From Bifidobacterium breve (lineage in GTDB: Bacteria; Actinomycetota; Acidimicrobiia; Acidimicrobiales; Ilumatobacteraceae), in assembly GCA_943325435.2 (NCBI GenBank), contig CALPPK020000081.1, forward strand, positions 1 to 6,209: DNA of 6,209 nucleotides, read 5' to 3'. Each line of letters begins with the position of its first letter. Positions within the stretch are counted from its first letter, which is position 1. Positions 1 to 6,156 of this stretch are shown here, piece by piece. Made by a program: the position numbers and the translations under genes. Under the pieces are notes generated by a model. The model made no database searches, was not told the DNA's origin, and was given only the letters and a program-made list of their open reading frames with translations.

Positions 1-33
1 CTCGCTTGGTTCCTTCTGAGAGGAATTCTCTAA
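1..33 (+). CDS. nuoL: Probable C-terminus of NADH-quinone oxidoreductase subunit L (partial)
   Basis: Only ten codons and a TAA stop are inside the window, reading LAWFLLRGIL in frame 1. The residues are hydrophobic with a terminal arginine, as expected for the end of a last membrane helix. The TAA shares its final A with the ATG of nuoM (TAATG), the same one-base coupling seen between nuoM and nuoN. The assignment to nuoL rests on position, because nuoL normally precedes nuoM, and not on any diagnostic motif. Frame 2 is closed by a TGA at 17-19. Frame 3 is the nuoM frame extended upstream. Confidence 0.45.
   Translation, partial: LAWFLLRGIL
18..25 (+). promoter_or_regulatory. Ribosome binding site of nuoM
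   Basis: GAGAGGAA lies seven bases before the ATG at 33 and is a good purine-rich Shine-Dalgarno match. It decides the start: the open frame extends upstream to a TTG at 6, but that codon has no visible ribosome site in the window, and its extra nine residues would be polar and unlike the usual hydrophobic NuoM N-terminus. The site lies inside the last codons of the upstream gene, so translation of the two is probably coupled. Confidence 0.6.
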
Positions 34-1598
34 TGCACGCTTCATTCCCAATTCTTTCTGCACTTGTCTTGTTGCCGATTCTCGGTGCAATTCTTGTAAC
101 CGTTATCAGCAATAAGCATCTCGAATACGTGAAGCTCATCGCGATGCTGTTCAGCGTGGGCGTTGGCGGAATGTCAATCTGGCTCCTCGCTTCTTTCCAT
201 TCTCATGATTCTGGGTTCCAGTTCGTTTCACAACATGATTGGGTGACGTCGTGGGGAATTTCATGGCATCTTGGTGTTGATGGCGTGTCTCTATTCCTTG
301 TGGTGCTCACTGGAATACTGTTCCCACTGGTAATTCTTGGTGTTGATCCACATCATGATCACAAGCGCTACTTGGCATGGTTGTTGTTGCTTGAAGCTGG
401 CGTGATGGGAAGTTTCCTTAGTCTTGACCTTTTCTTGTTCTTCATTTTCTTTGAAATTGTTCTCGTGCCGATGTATTTCCTCATTGGTGGATGGGGATAC
501 GACAAGCGCGTCTACGCAGCCACCAAGTTCTTTTTGTACACAATGCTCGGTTCGGCATTCATGCTGGTCGGTATCATTGCAACCGCAGTCATTGCGCGCC
601 GTGATATTGGGTACCTCACCTTTGACTTGGTGACTCTTGCCGAGCAAGCAAGTTTTGCTACCAATACCGGTCGTTGGTTGTTCGTGTCCTTCGCAATTGC
701 ATTTGCTGTAAAGGTGCCCATTTTCCCTCTACATACCTGGTTGCCTGATGCGCATACTCAAGCACCTACCGGTGGCTCTGTCATCTTGGCTGGCGTATTG
801 CTAAAGATGGGAACGTACGGATTCCTTCGATTTGGTTTGTACTTGTTCCCAGAAGCTGCTGTGTGGGCCAAACCAGTACTGCTAACACTTGCAGTTATCG
901 GAATTATCTATGGTGCAATCGCAGCGACAATGCAGACTGACCTAAAGCGACTCGTTGCCTATTCTTCGGTTGCTCACCTCGGATTTATTGTCCTCGGTAT
1001 TTTTGCCATCACATCACAATCGCTTACCGGCAGTGTGATGCAAATGGTGAACCACGGTATTTCAACCGGAGCTTTGTTCTTGTTGGTCGGAATGATTTAC
1101 GAACGTCGTCACACCCGTGAAATCGCGGAGTTGCGCGGTATTCAATCTGTTGCTCCAATATTCTCTGCGGCCTTCATGATCGTGATGTTGAGTTCAATTG
1201 GTGTTCCAGGACTTAACGGTTTTGCCGGAGAGTTCCTGATTCTGATTGGTTCTTTCCAATCCGCACGGTGGTGGACCATTGTCGCTGCGACTGGCGTCAT
1301 TCTTGCTGCGCTCTATTTGTTGTGGGCATACCAGCGCGTATTCCATGGTGAACCAGATGAGGCAAATTCAACTTTTGCTGAGTTGACTCTGCGCGAAGGT
1401 GCACTGCTGATGGTGTTTATCGGGCTCATCGGATTCACGGGCATTTATCCAAAGCCGATGCTTGAACGAATTGAACCCAGTGTTGACAAGTTGATGGAAC
1501 ATGTGGTCTCACATAGTGACTACAAGGCACCAACCACACCTGAAGTTAAGACACCTGAAGTAAAAACACCTGAAACAACGAAGGTAGAAGGTCACTGA
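33..1598 (+). CDS. nuoM: NADH-quinone oxidoreductase subunit M (complex I proton-pumping subunit)
   Basis: A 521-residue antiporter-like (Mrp/proton_antipo_M family) membrane subunit of complex I, which moves protons across the cytoplasmic membrane during quinone reduction. About 14 hydrophobic segments can be counted by eye, the usual number for the family. Key charged residues are present: Glu141 in FFEIVLVPMYFLIGGWG, Lys227 in AVKVPIFPLHTWLPDAHT, Lys258 in LLKMG, His341 in VNHGIS and Glu400 in GFAGEF, matching by position the E. coli NuoM residues Glu144, Lys234, Lys265, His348 and Glu407. The core length is normal; E. coli NuoM is about 509 residues. Odd point: after the last helix (to about residue 475) there is a polar tail ending in three five-residue repeats (TPEVK, TPEVK, TPETT) at 502-516. 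The ATG overlaps the upstream TAA, and the TGA overlaps the nuoN ATG, so this is one operon. The possible longer start at TTG 6 is not favoured. Confidence 0.96.
   Translation: MHASFPILSALVLLPILGAILVTVISNKHLEYVKLIAMLFSVGVGGMSIWLLASFHSHDSGFQFVSQHDWVTSWGISWHLGVDGVSLFLVVLTGILFPLVILGVDPHHDHKRYLAWLLLLEAGVMGSFLSLDLFLFFIFFEIVLVPMYFLIGGWGYDKRVYAATKFFLYTMLGSAFMLVGIIATAVIARRDIGYLTFDLVTLAEQASFATNTGRWLFVSFAIAFAVKVPIFPLHTWLPDAHTQAPTGGSVILAGVLLKMGTYGFLRFGLYLFPEAAVWAKPVLLTLAVIGIIYGAIAATMQTDLKRLVAYSSVAHLGFIVLGIFAITSQSLTGSVMQMVNHGISTGALFLLVGMIYERRHTREIAELRGIQSVAPIFSAAFMIVMLSSIGVPGLNGFAGEFLILIGSFQSARWWTIVAATGVILAALYLLWAYQRVFHGEPDEANSTFAELTLREGALLMVFIGLIGFTGIYPKPMLERIEPSVDKLMEHVVSHSDYKAPTTPEVKTPEVKTPETTKVEGH
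1536..1580 (+). repeat. Three tandem 15-bp repeats in the nuoM 3' end
   Basis: Three in-frame copies of the unit ACACCTGAAGTTAAG. The second copy differs at two third-codon positions, and the third copy differs in its last six bases. They encode TPEVK, TPEVK and TPETT in the polar cytoplasmic or periplasmic tail of NuoM. The unit is a multiple of three, so copy number can change by slippage without breaking the frame. Confidence 0.85.
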
Positions 1599-3091
1599 TG
1601 GTTTTCGCAGCGACACTCGACGGCCCATCAATTCCTTGGGGTGAACTAATTCCCGTTCTTTCGTTGTTGGCAGGTACGTGTTTCCTGCTGCTCGTTGGTT
1701 CGCTCGTTCCCACGTGGCCCCGTCGCGGATATGCATGGGTGACAGGAATATCAACAGCTGTTGCCCTCGTTGCAAATGCTGTGAAGTGGAACGACTTGTA
1801 TTACATCAAGGGCCAAACCTTCTTTGCTGATGCAATTGCAATTGACAGGGTCTCTGTTCTCGCCAGTATCGCGATATGTATCTCAGTTATTTTCGCTGCG
1901 CTTATGCTGTCGGCCTATTTGGTCCGAATGAATGCAGATGGTCCGGAACTGTACGCCCTGTTACTAACTTCCGCCATCGGTGCATTAGTAATGGTGGCTG
2001 CCAATGAACTCATTGTGTTGTTCCTCGGTCTTGAAATTTTGAGCCTGTCGTTGTATCTACTGGCGGCGAGTAATCGTGATCGCGAGCAGAGCCAAGAATC
2101 AGGCTTGAAATACTTCATTCTTGGCGGCTTCTCATCGGCTTTTTTCTTGTACGGCGTTGCGCTGGTCTTCGGCTCAACGGGCAGTACAAAAATCTCAGGT
2201 ATTGGTGAAACACTTTCAGGAAATATCTCCATCGTTAATACAGATGCGATGTTGCTCATTGGCATCGGCCTCTTGTTGGTCGGTCTCGGATTCAAGGTAT
2301 CTGCAGCACCATTTCATGTGTGGACTCCCGATGTGTACGAAGGAGCGCCAACTCCGGTCACAGCGTTTATGGCGTCTGCCGGAAAAGTCGCGGCGTTCGT
2401 AGCGCTACTTCGAATTCTGATGGTGGGTCTTGAACAGCGTGCTGATGATTGGCGCCCTGTTGTATGGGCACTCGCAATGCTGACCGTGTTTACCGGTTCG
2501 ATCTTGGCGGTGGTTCAGACAAACGTAAAACGCATGTTGGCCTATTCGTCAATTAGCCATGCTGGTTTCATTTTGGTCGGGGTAGAAGCCGCTGGTCAGA
2601 TGAGTGGTGATGGTATTGCAACGTCAATGAACTACCTGGCTATCTACACCGTGTTGGTAATGGGTTCATTCGCAATTGTTCTCGCAATGTCTGGCAATAC
2701 CGACGGAGAAACCAATCTGTCTGATTTCCAGGGTCTGGCGAAGCGTCGTCCTGCCTTGGCGTTGGCGTTTACTGTCCTTCTTTTCGCTCAAGCTGGTGTT
2801 CCATTGACAGCTGGGTTCGTTGCAAAATTTGCGGTTATCAAATCATCTGTAGAAGCACACTCGTACGTACTCGCAATTGCTGCCATGGTGGCTGCTGTTA
2901 TTGGTGCTTACTTGTACCTTCGTATTGCAGTCAGCATGTGGCTCGAAGAGCCTTCATCAGATTCTGAGATTTCAGTAGATCCAGCAGTAGTTGTTGTTAT
3001 AGCAATCTCTGTTGCTGCAACTCTTATTGTTGGGTTCTTCCCTGAGTTGCTGCTTCAAGCCACGCGCCTTGCGCGTTTTGCGCCAGGCTAA
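1598..3091 (+). CDS. nuoN: NADH-quinone oxidoreductase subunit N (complex I proton-pumping subunit)
   Basis: A 497-residue antiporter-like membrane subunit, normally the last gene of a nuo operon; E. coli NuoN is about 485 residues. About 14 hydrophobic segments are visible. Family residues: Glu146 in LGLEILSLSLY, Lys233 in GFKVSAAPFHVWTPDVYEG, Lys263 in SAGKVAAF and Lys410 in GFVAKF, matching by position E. coli Glu133, Lys217, Lys247 and Lys395 of the proton pathway. The motif KRMLAYSSISHAGF at 311-324 is also typical. The ATG is preceded by AGAAGG at 1586-1591, six bases away, and overlaps the nuoM stop as TGATG, which implies translational coupling. The protein ends in a short basic tail right after the last helix. 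The gene converges with the minus-strand hydrolase gene, with a single base between the two stop codons. Confidence 0.96.
   Translation: MVFAATLDGPSIPWGELIPVLSLLAGTCFLLLVGSLVPTWPRRGYAWVTGISTAVALVANAVKWNDLYYIKGQTFFADAIAIDRVSVLASIAICISVIFAALMLSAYLVRMNADGPELYALLLTSAIGALVMVAANELIVLFLGLEILSLSLYLLAASNRDREQSQESGLKYFILGGFSSAFFLYGVALVFGSTGSTKISGIGETLSGNISIVNTDAMLLIGIGLLLVGLGFKVSAAPFHVWTPDVYEGAPTPVTAFMASAGKVAAFVALLRILMVGLEQRADDWRPVVWALAMLTVFTGSILAVVQTNVKRMLAYSSISHAGFILVGVEAAGQMSGDGIATSMNYLAIYTVLVMGSFAIVLAMSGNTDGETNLSDFQGLAKRRPALALAFTVLLFAQAGVPLTAGFVAKFAVIKSSVEAHSYVLAIAAMVAAVIGAYLYLRIAVSMWLEEPSSDSEISVDPAVVVVIAISVAATLIVGFFPELLLQATRLARFAPG
3062..3079 (+). terminator. Possible intrinsic terminator inside the nuoN 3' end
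   Basis: ACGCGC (3062-3067), loop CTT, GCGCGT (3071-3076) forms a six-bp, mostly GC stem, followed by TTTG. It has the shape of a small rho-independent terminator, but the T run is very short and it lies inside the last nuoN codons (Arg-Leu-Ala-Arg-Phe). Termination about ten bases before the stop codon would remove the stop from the message, so either termination occurs further on or this is only an RNA 3'-end stabiliser. Confidence 0.3.
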
Positions 3092-3102
3092 ATCAGCTGG
3101 CG
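3081..3102. terminator. Stem-loop spanning both convergent stop codons
   Basis: CGCCAG (3081-3086) pairs with CTGGCG (3097-3102) around a ten-base loop that contains the nuoN TAA and the minus-strand TGA. An alternative fold pairs CGCCA with TGGCG and GCT with AGC, leaving one bulged G. Neither strand has a T run afterwards, so it would be a U-less or bidirectional hairpin. As an inverted repeat it would form in transcripts from both directions. Confidence 0.35.
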
Positions 3103-3782
3103 TGAGAAATCAGGGTATTAAACAAACCCTGTTGTGACGGATCATCACGGGCGGTGTCTTCTGGATGCCACTGCACTGCCACAATCCAAGTTGATCCCGT
3201 ATGTTCGACTGCTTCAATTGTGCCGTCTTGATGTGTGCCGACAACAACAAGACCTGGTGCAACTTTTTCAATCGCTTGATGATGCAATGAGTGAATAAGC
3301 GGTTCTGTAGTTCCCATTGCTTGAGCCAAGCGTGACCCGGTAACCACCTGAATGCCGTGCATCGTGTCTCGATGATCAGGAGTTGTCTTGAGGTGTTGAA
3401 TAAGAGTGCCACCAAGAGCAACATTTAAAACTTGTTGTCCGCGACAGACCGCAAGAATTGGAATATCGCATTCCATGGCCTGATGAAGTGCTGCAATTTC
3501 AAAGTCATCAATAAGTTCATTGACTCCGGATAAGCGCGCCCATTCAGTTGCCCCGTATTTGGATGGGCTGACATCGCCTCCACCAATCATGAGCATTCCA
3601 TCGCAGCGAGCGATTGTTTCAGCAACGACAGCTGGGTTACTTGTAGGAGGAACAAGGACAGGTAAGCCTCCGGCACGATGGATGGCGTCAATGTAATTCT
3701 GGCCACAACTAGTAATCGGAGTGCGGTGTCCTGTTGCTTCAGGACTCAAGCGTCCTGGAATTGCAATCAATGGTTTGCTCAT
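3093..3782 (-). CDS. Class I glutamine amidotransferase-like hydrolase (gamma-glutamyl-GABA hydrolase / peptidase C26 family)
   Basis: A 229-residue soluble cytoplasmic protein. The N-terminus (KPLIAIPGR) and MLMIGGGDVSPSKYG at 63-77 are typical of the PuuD-like C26 family. The nucleophile is Cys113 in AVCRGQQVLN, followed by GGTLIQHL; HSLHHQA lies at 164-170, and the catalytic His206 and Glu208 are in VQWHPED. All catalytic residues are present. Family members cleave gamma-glutamyl amides such as gamma-glutamyl-GABA in putrescine breakdown, or use glutamine; the substrate here cannot be read from sequence, so no gene symbol is given. It is a little short for the family (about 240-255). The ATG overlaps the ilvA stop as ATGA, so it is the second gene of a two-gene operon and is probably translated by coupling; only a weak AGAAG lies upstream. 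Confidence 0.88.
   Translation of the reverse strand: MSKPLIAIPGRLSPEATGHRTPITSCGQNYIDAIHRAGGLPVLVPPTSNPAVVAETIARCDGMLMIGGGDVSPSKYGATEWARLSGVNELIDDFEIAALHQAMECDIPILAVCRGQQVLNVALGGTLIQHLKTTPDHRDTMHGIQVVTGSRLAQAMGTTEPLIHSLHHQAIEKVAPGLVVVGTHQDGTIEAVEHTGSTWIVAVQWHPEDTARDDPSQQGLFNTLISHAS
3111..3131 (-). terminator. Weak terminator-like hairpin for the minus-strand operon
   Basis: On the minus strand CAGGGT, a nine-base loop and ACCCTG are followed by ATTTCTC. The stem is six bp with no real T run. It lies within the last codons of the hydrolase gene, mirroring the hairpin at the nuoN end. Confidence 0.2.
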
Positions 3783-4990
3783 CCGGCTTCTACTTCGTCG
3801 GCCTCGTATCCGGCATTGCGCACTGCGGTAAGAACTTCATCAGCATGATCACGGCCACGTACTTCTAAGACAGCCTGAACGCCTGTTTCTCGAACATGCA
3901 AACTCACACCTTCGCGAACATGTTCTACTTCAACCAAGTTGGCACCTGTTTCTGCGAACAATGTAAGTAGTCGAGCGAGACCACCAGGTCTGTCTGAGAT
4001 TCGAACAAACAAGATAAGCCTGCGACCAGCTTTGGTTTCGTTACGACGAATGAGTCCCGGAAGAATTCCGAGGTCAACATTGCCTCCCGACAGAACAACA
4101 CATGTTGTACCTGTTTGTGCTGGCTTTACTTGACCACTCATCAGCGCAGAAACACCAACGGCTCCGCCGCCTTCAACGTATAGCTTGCCGCGGTCCATTA
4201 AAAGAACCATTGCGTCCGCAACAAGATCTTCTTCAACAACAACTATTTCATCGACGTATCGTTCAATGAGTGGTCGCGTGAAAGCACCTGGTGACTTCAC
4301 TGCAATACCGTCGGCGAGTGTGACGATAGGACCATCGGGCGGAGGTGATCCGGCGTATGGCGCGCATGCACGCACTTGAACACCGACAACTCGAATTTTT
4401 GGATTAAATGTTTTCAGTGCCATTGCAACACCACCAGTCAAGCCGCCTCCACCTAGTGGAATAATGACCAGAGATAAATCTGAAATATCTTCCAGTAGTT
4501 CAAGTCCAAGAGTTGCTTGTCCTGCGACCACAATCGGATCGTCATATGGATGACAGAAATTCATACCGGTTGCATCTGCATGGCGTTGAGCTGCAGCAAC
4601 CGCGTCAGACAATGTGTCTCCACCTTCGCTCAGAATCGCACCGTACGAACGCACTGCTTCCATCTTTGATAACGATGCACCAGCTGGAACAAAAATTTCA
4701 CACGGAACATTGTGATGTCGTGCTGCGAATGCAATTGCTTGTGCATGGTTTCCGGCACTGCCCGCCACCACGCCGTTCTTCACCGCATCCCCGAGTGACG
4801 AAAGTTTGCTCATGGCACCGCGAATTTTGAAAGACCCAGTCCGCTGTAAGTTCTCAGCTTTGAACACCACGTTTCCGCCGTACCGTTCGGACAATGCAGC
4901 AGACTCGGTGATGGGAGTGCGCTTGACGACCCCTACTCCGGCACGTCGAGCCGCTTCAATGACGGCAGAATCAATTGGGATAGCAGTCAT
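3779..4990 (-). CDS. ilvA: Threonine ammonia-lyase (threonine dehydratase) with one C-terminal ACT domain
   Basis: A 403-residue PLP enzyme converting L-threonine to 2-oxobutanoate and ammonia, the entry step to isoleucine or a step in threonine breakdown. The PLP lysine is Lys55 in TGSFKIRGA. SAGNHAQ (78-84), the phosphate-binding glycine loop GGGGLTGG (180-187), EGGGAVG (273-279) and LSGGNVD (300-306) are all typical. Residues from about 324 form an ACT domain (LILFVRISDRPGGLARLL). This is the short single-ACT form, about 400 residues, not the E. coli IlvA form of about 514 with a double regulatory domain, nor ACT-less TdcB. The ACT domain suggests control by an amino acid, but the ligand is unknown. 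The chosen ATG fits family N-termini. AGGGG lies only three bases before it, an unusually tight spacing. No other branched-chain genes are visible, so a biosynthetic or catabolic role stays open. Confidence 0.93.
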   Translation of the reverse strand: MTAIPIDSAVIEAARRAGVGVVKRTPITESAALSERYGGNVVFKAENLQRTGSFKIRGAMSKLSSLGDAVKNGVVAGSAGNHAQAIAFAARHHNVPCEIFVPAGASLSKMEAVRSYGAILSEGGDTLSDAVAAAQRHADATGMNFCHPYDDPIVVAGQATLGLELLEDISDLSLVIIPLGGGGLTGGVAMALKTFNPKIRVVGVQVRACAPYAGSPPPDGPIVTLADGIAVKSPGAFTRPLIERYVDEIVVVEEDLVADAMVLLMDRGKLYVEGGGAVGVSALMSGQVKPAQTGTTCVVLSGGNVDLGILPGLIRRNETKAGRRLILFVRISDRPGGLARLLTLFAETGANLVEVEHVREGVSLHVRETGVQAVLEVRGRDHADEVLTAVRNAGYEADEVEAG

Positions 4991-4993
4991 CAG

Positions 4994-5008
4994 CCCCTAC
5001 CGTAGTGG
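4994..5008. promoter_or_regulatory. Imperfect dyad in the 20-bp divergent spacer
   Basis: CCCCTACCGTAGTGG is symmetric about base 5001 (CC.CTAC.GTAG.GG), with one mismatched pair. Its centre falls within half a base of the midpoint between the ilvA ATG (4988-4990, minus) and the amidotransferase ATG (5011). It overlaps the ilvA ribosome site. It could be an operator or chance; only the symmetry is seen. Confidence 0.2.
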
Positions 5009-5010
5009 TC

Positions 5011-5712
5011 ATGCGCGCTGTACTCATCGCTAATAGTGAGGATGCTGATCCTGGATTCGTTGGTCGTGCCTTGCGCCAGCGCGGGTACTCGTTCACCGAG
5101 TTTCTTCGAGAAGATCACCAGAACTGGCCCTCGCTTGATGGATTTGACCTCGTTGTGGCCATGGGTTCCAATTGGAGCACCTACTGGGATCATGTTGCAG
5201 AGCCAGTTCGGGCCGAGCAAGCCGTCCTTGCCGAGGCCATATCTCGGGGTATCGGAATCCTCGGAATTTGCTTCGGGGCTCAGCAATTGGCTGTCACCCT
5301 GGGCGGAGAAGTCACTCGGGCCAAAACCCCTGAAATCGGTTGGCACCAAGTGTTTCCGGTGGCTGAGGCATCCAATTCGACCCCTGATTGCCTCACCCGA
5401 GGCGATTGGATGCAGTGGCACTATGACCGATTCAGCGTTCCGGCTGGGGCCACAACCTTGGCTGATTCTCCCGTTGGGCCCCAAGCCATGATCTGTGGCA
5501 GGGCGCTTGGCCTCCAATTTCACCCGGAGGCGTCTGAGTCGATTGTGCGATTGTGGATGACAGGTCAGGGGAGCGAAGAAATAGCTGCCATTGGGTTGAC
5601 CCCCGACGAAATGATGCAAGAGACCAGTTCTCAGATCCTCGATGCCGAGGCGCGGTGCGATGAATTGGTCGCATGGTTTTTGGAAAACATCGCACAAAGG
5701 CACATGGCATAA
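5011..5712 (+). CDS. Class I glutamine amidotransferase (GMP-synthase glutaminase-domain type)
   Basis: A 233-residue soluble protein of the COG0518-like stand-alone class I amidotransferases. The nucleophile is Cys87 in GICFGAQQLAVTLGGEV, His171 and Glu173 are in LQFHPEAS, and QWHYDRFSVP at 135-144 matches the substrate-pocket segment of this family. An N-terminal segment to about 50 (DLVVAMGS) forms the first part of the flavodoxin-like fold. A tail of about 55 residues beyond the HPE motif is rich in Glu and Met. Such proteins hydrolyse glutamine or gamma-glutamyl compounds; the acceptor is not predictable here. The ATG at 5011 is preferred over the in-frame GTG at 5005, two codons upstream, because MRAVLIAN is the usual start of the first strand; neither has a clear ribosome site. 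The gene diverges from ilvA and runs with nuoA. By eye it is richer in GC and in GCC/GAG codons than the nuo genes. It is clearly a different subfamily from the minus-strand hydrolase. Confidence 0.85.
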   Translation: MRAVLIANSEDADPGFVGRALRQRGYSFTEFLREDHQNWPSLDGFDLVVAMGSNWSTYWDHVAEPVRAEQAVLAEAISRGIGILGICFGAQQLAVTLGGEVTRAKTPEIGWHQVFPVAEASNSTPDCLTRGDWMQWHYDRFSVPAGATTLADSPVGPQAMICGRALGLQFHPEASESIVRLWMTGQGSEEIAAIGLTPDEMMQETSSQILDAEARCDELVAWFLENIAQRHMA

Positions 5713-5719
5713 CTGGTCG

Positions 5720-5748
5720 TTGACCCAGTGGGAAGTTGGGGCGATAGT
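5720..5748 (+). promoter_or_regulatory. Predicted sigma70-type promoter of nuoA
   Basis: TTGACC (5720-5725, five of six to TTGACA), a 17-bp spacer, then GATAGT (5743-5748, four of six to TATAAT). Transcription would start near 5755-5757, giving an untranslated leader of roughly 18-20 bases before the nuoA ATG. It sits in the only real intergenic gap of the window, just after the amidotransferase stop at 5712, so the nuoA group can be transcribed on its own as well as by read-through. Confidence 0.5.
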
Positions 5749-5774
5749 GAGTCCCCGTAGTAGTTTTGGACGTG

Positions 5775-6140
5775 ATGTCCCCCTTCTTACGGTCCTATCT
5801 CACGGTTGTGTGGTTTGGACTGGCCTCCTTTCTTGTTGCCGGCTTGCTGCTTGGTATTTCGGCACTCATTCGTCCGAATAATCCAAACGCAGAAAAACTG
5901 CTCACCTATGAAAGTGGTGTTGACCCAGTTGGCGACGGTTGGTCACAAAGCCAAATTCGCTATTACGTCTTTGCACTGTTGTTCGTCATCTTCGATGTTG
6001 AAGCTGTCTTTATTTTCCCGTGGGCTACTCAACTCGAGCGGTACGGAATGTTTGGCCTTGTAGAGATGGGCATTTTTGTCGCCATCTTGTTACTTGGTCT
6101 TGTCTATGCGTGGCGCAAAGGCGTCCTTCGCTGGGTCTAG
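5775..6140 (+). CDS. nuoA: NADH-quinone oxidoreductase subunit A
   Basis: A 121-residue membrane subunit of complex I next to the quinone site, with three hydrophobic helices (about 9-32, 63-84, 95-113), normal length for NuoA/NdhC. Diagnostic features: YESGVDPVG at 45-53, IRYYVFALLFVIFDVEAVF at 61-79 with the acidic FDVE, FPWA at 81-84, LVEMGIF and the terminal YAWRKGVLRW. The loop between helices one and two is short and lacks the extra residues I recall from the main mycobacterial NuoA, so it looks more like the cyanobacterial NdhC style. In-frame starts are TTG 5766, GTG 5772 and ATG 5775; the ATG is chosen because SPFLRSYL fits a family N-terminus. There is no strong ribosome site, only GGA four bases before the ATG. 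It is the first gene after a predicted promoter and is followed 16 bases later by the next nuo gene. Confidence 0.94.
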   Translation: MSPFLRSYLTVVWFGLASFLVAGLLLGISALIRPNNPNAEKLLTYESGVDPVGDGWSQSQIRYYVFALLFVIFDVEAVFIFPWATQLERYGMFGLVEMGIFVAILLLGLVYAWRKGVLRWV

Positions 6141-6156
6141 GAACAAGGGTTTAATT

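Noticed and set aside
6..32. Nine-residue N-terminal extension of NuoM from TTG 6
   Set aside because: No ribosome site is visible for it, it is polar, and a strong site lies just before the ATG at 33.
4923..4951. TTGACG at 4923-4928 as a -35 for the plus-strand amidotransferase
   Set aside because: At 17 bases downstream the sequence is TCGAGC, which does not resemble a -10 element.
4990..5703. Long open frame on the minus strand opposite the amidotransferase gene
   Set aside because: The plus-strand frame has complete amidotransferase catalytic motifs; the antisense product shows no recognisable family and is a shadow frame.
5719..5929. Eleven-base direct repeat GTTGACCCAGT at 5719-5729 and 5919-5929, exactly 200 bases apart
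   Set aside because: The second copy encodes the conserved VDPV of NuoA and the first overlaps the -35 region; no longer similarity surrounds them, so chance is the simplest reading.
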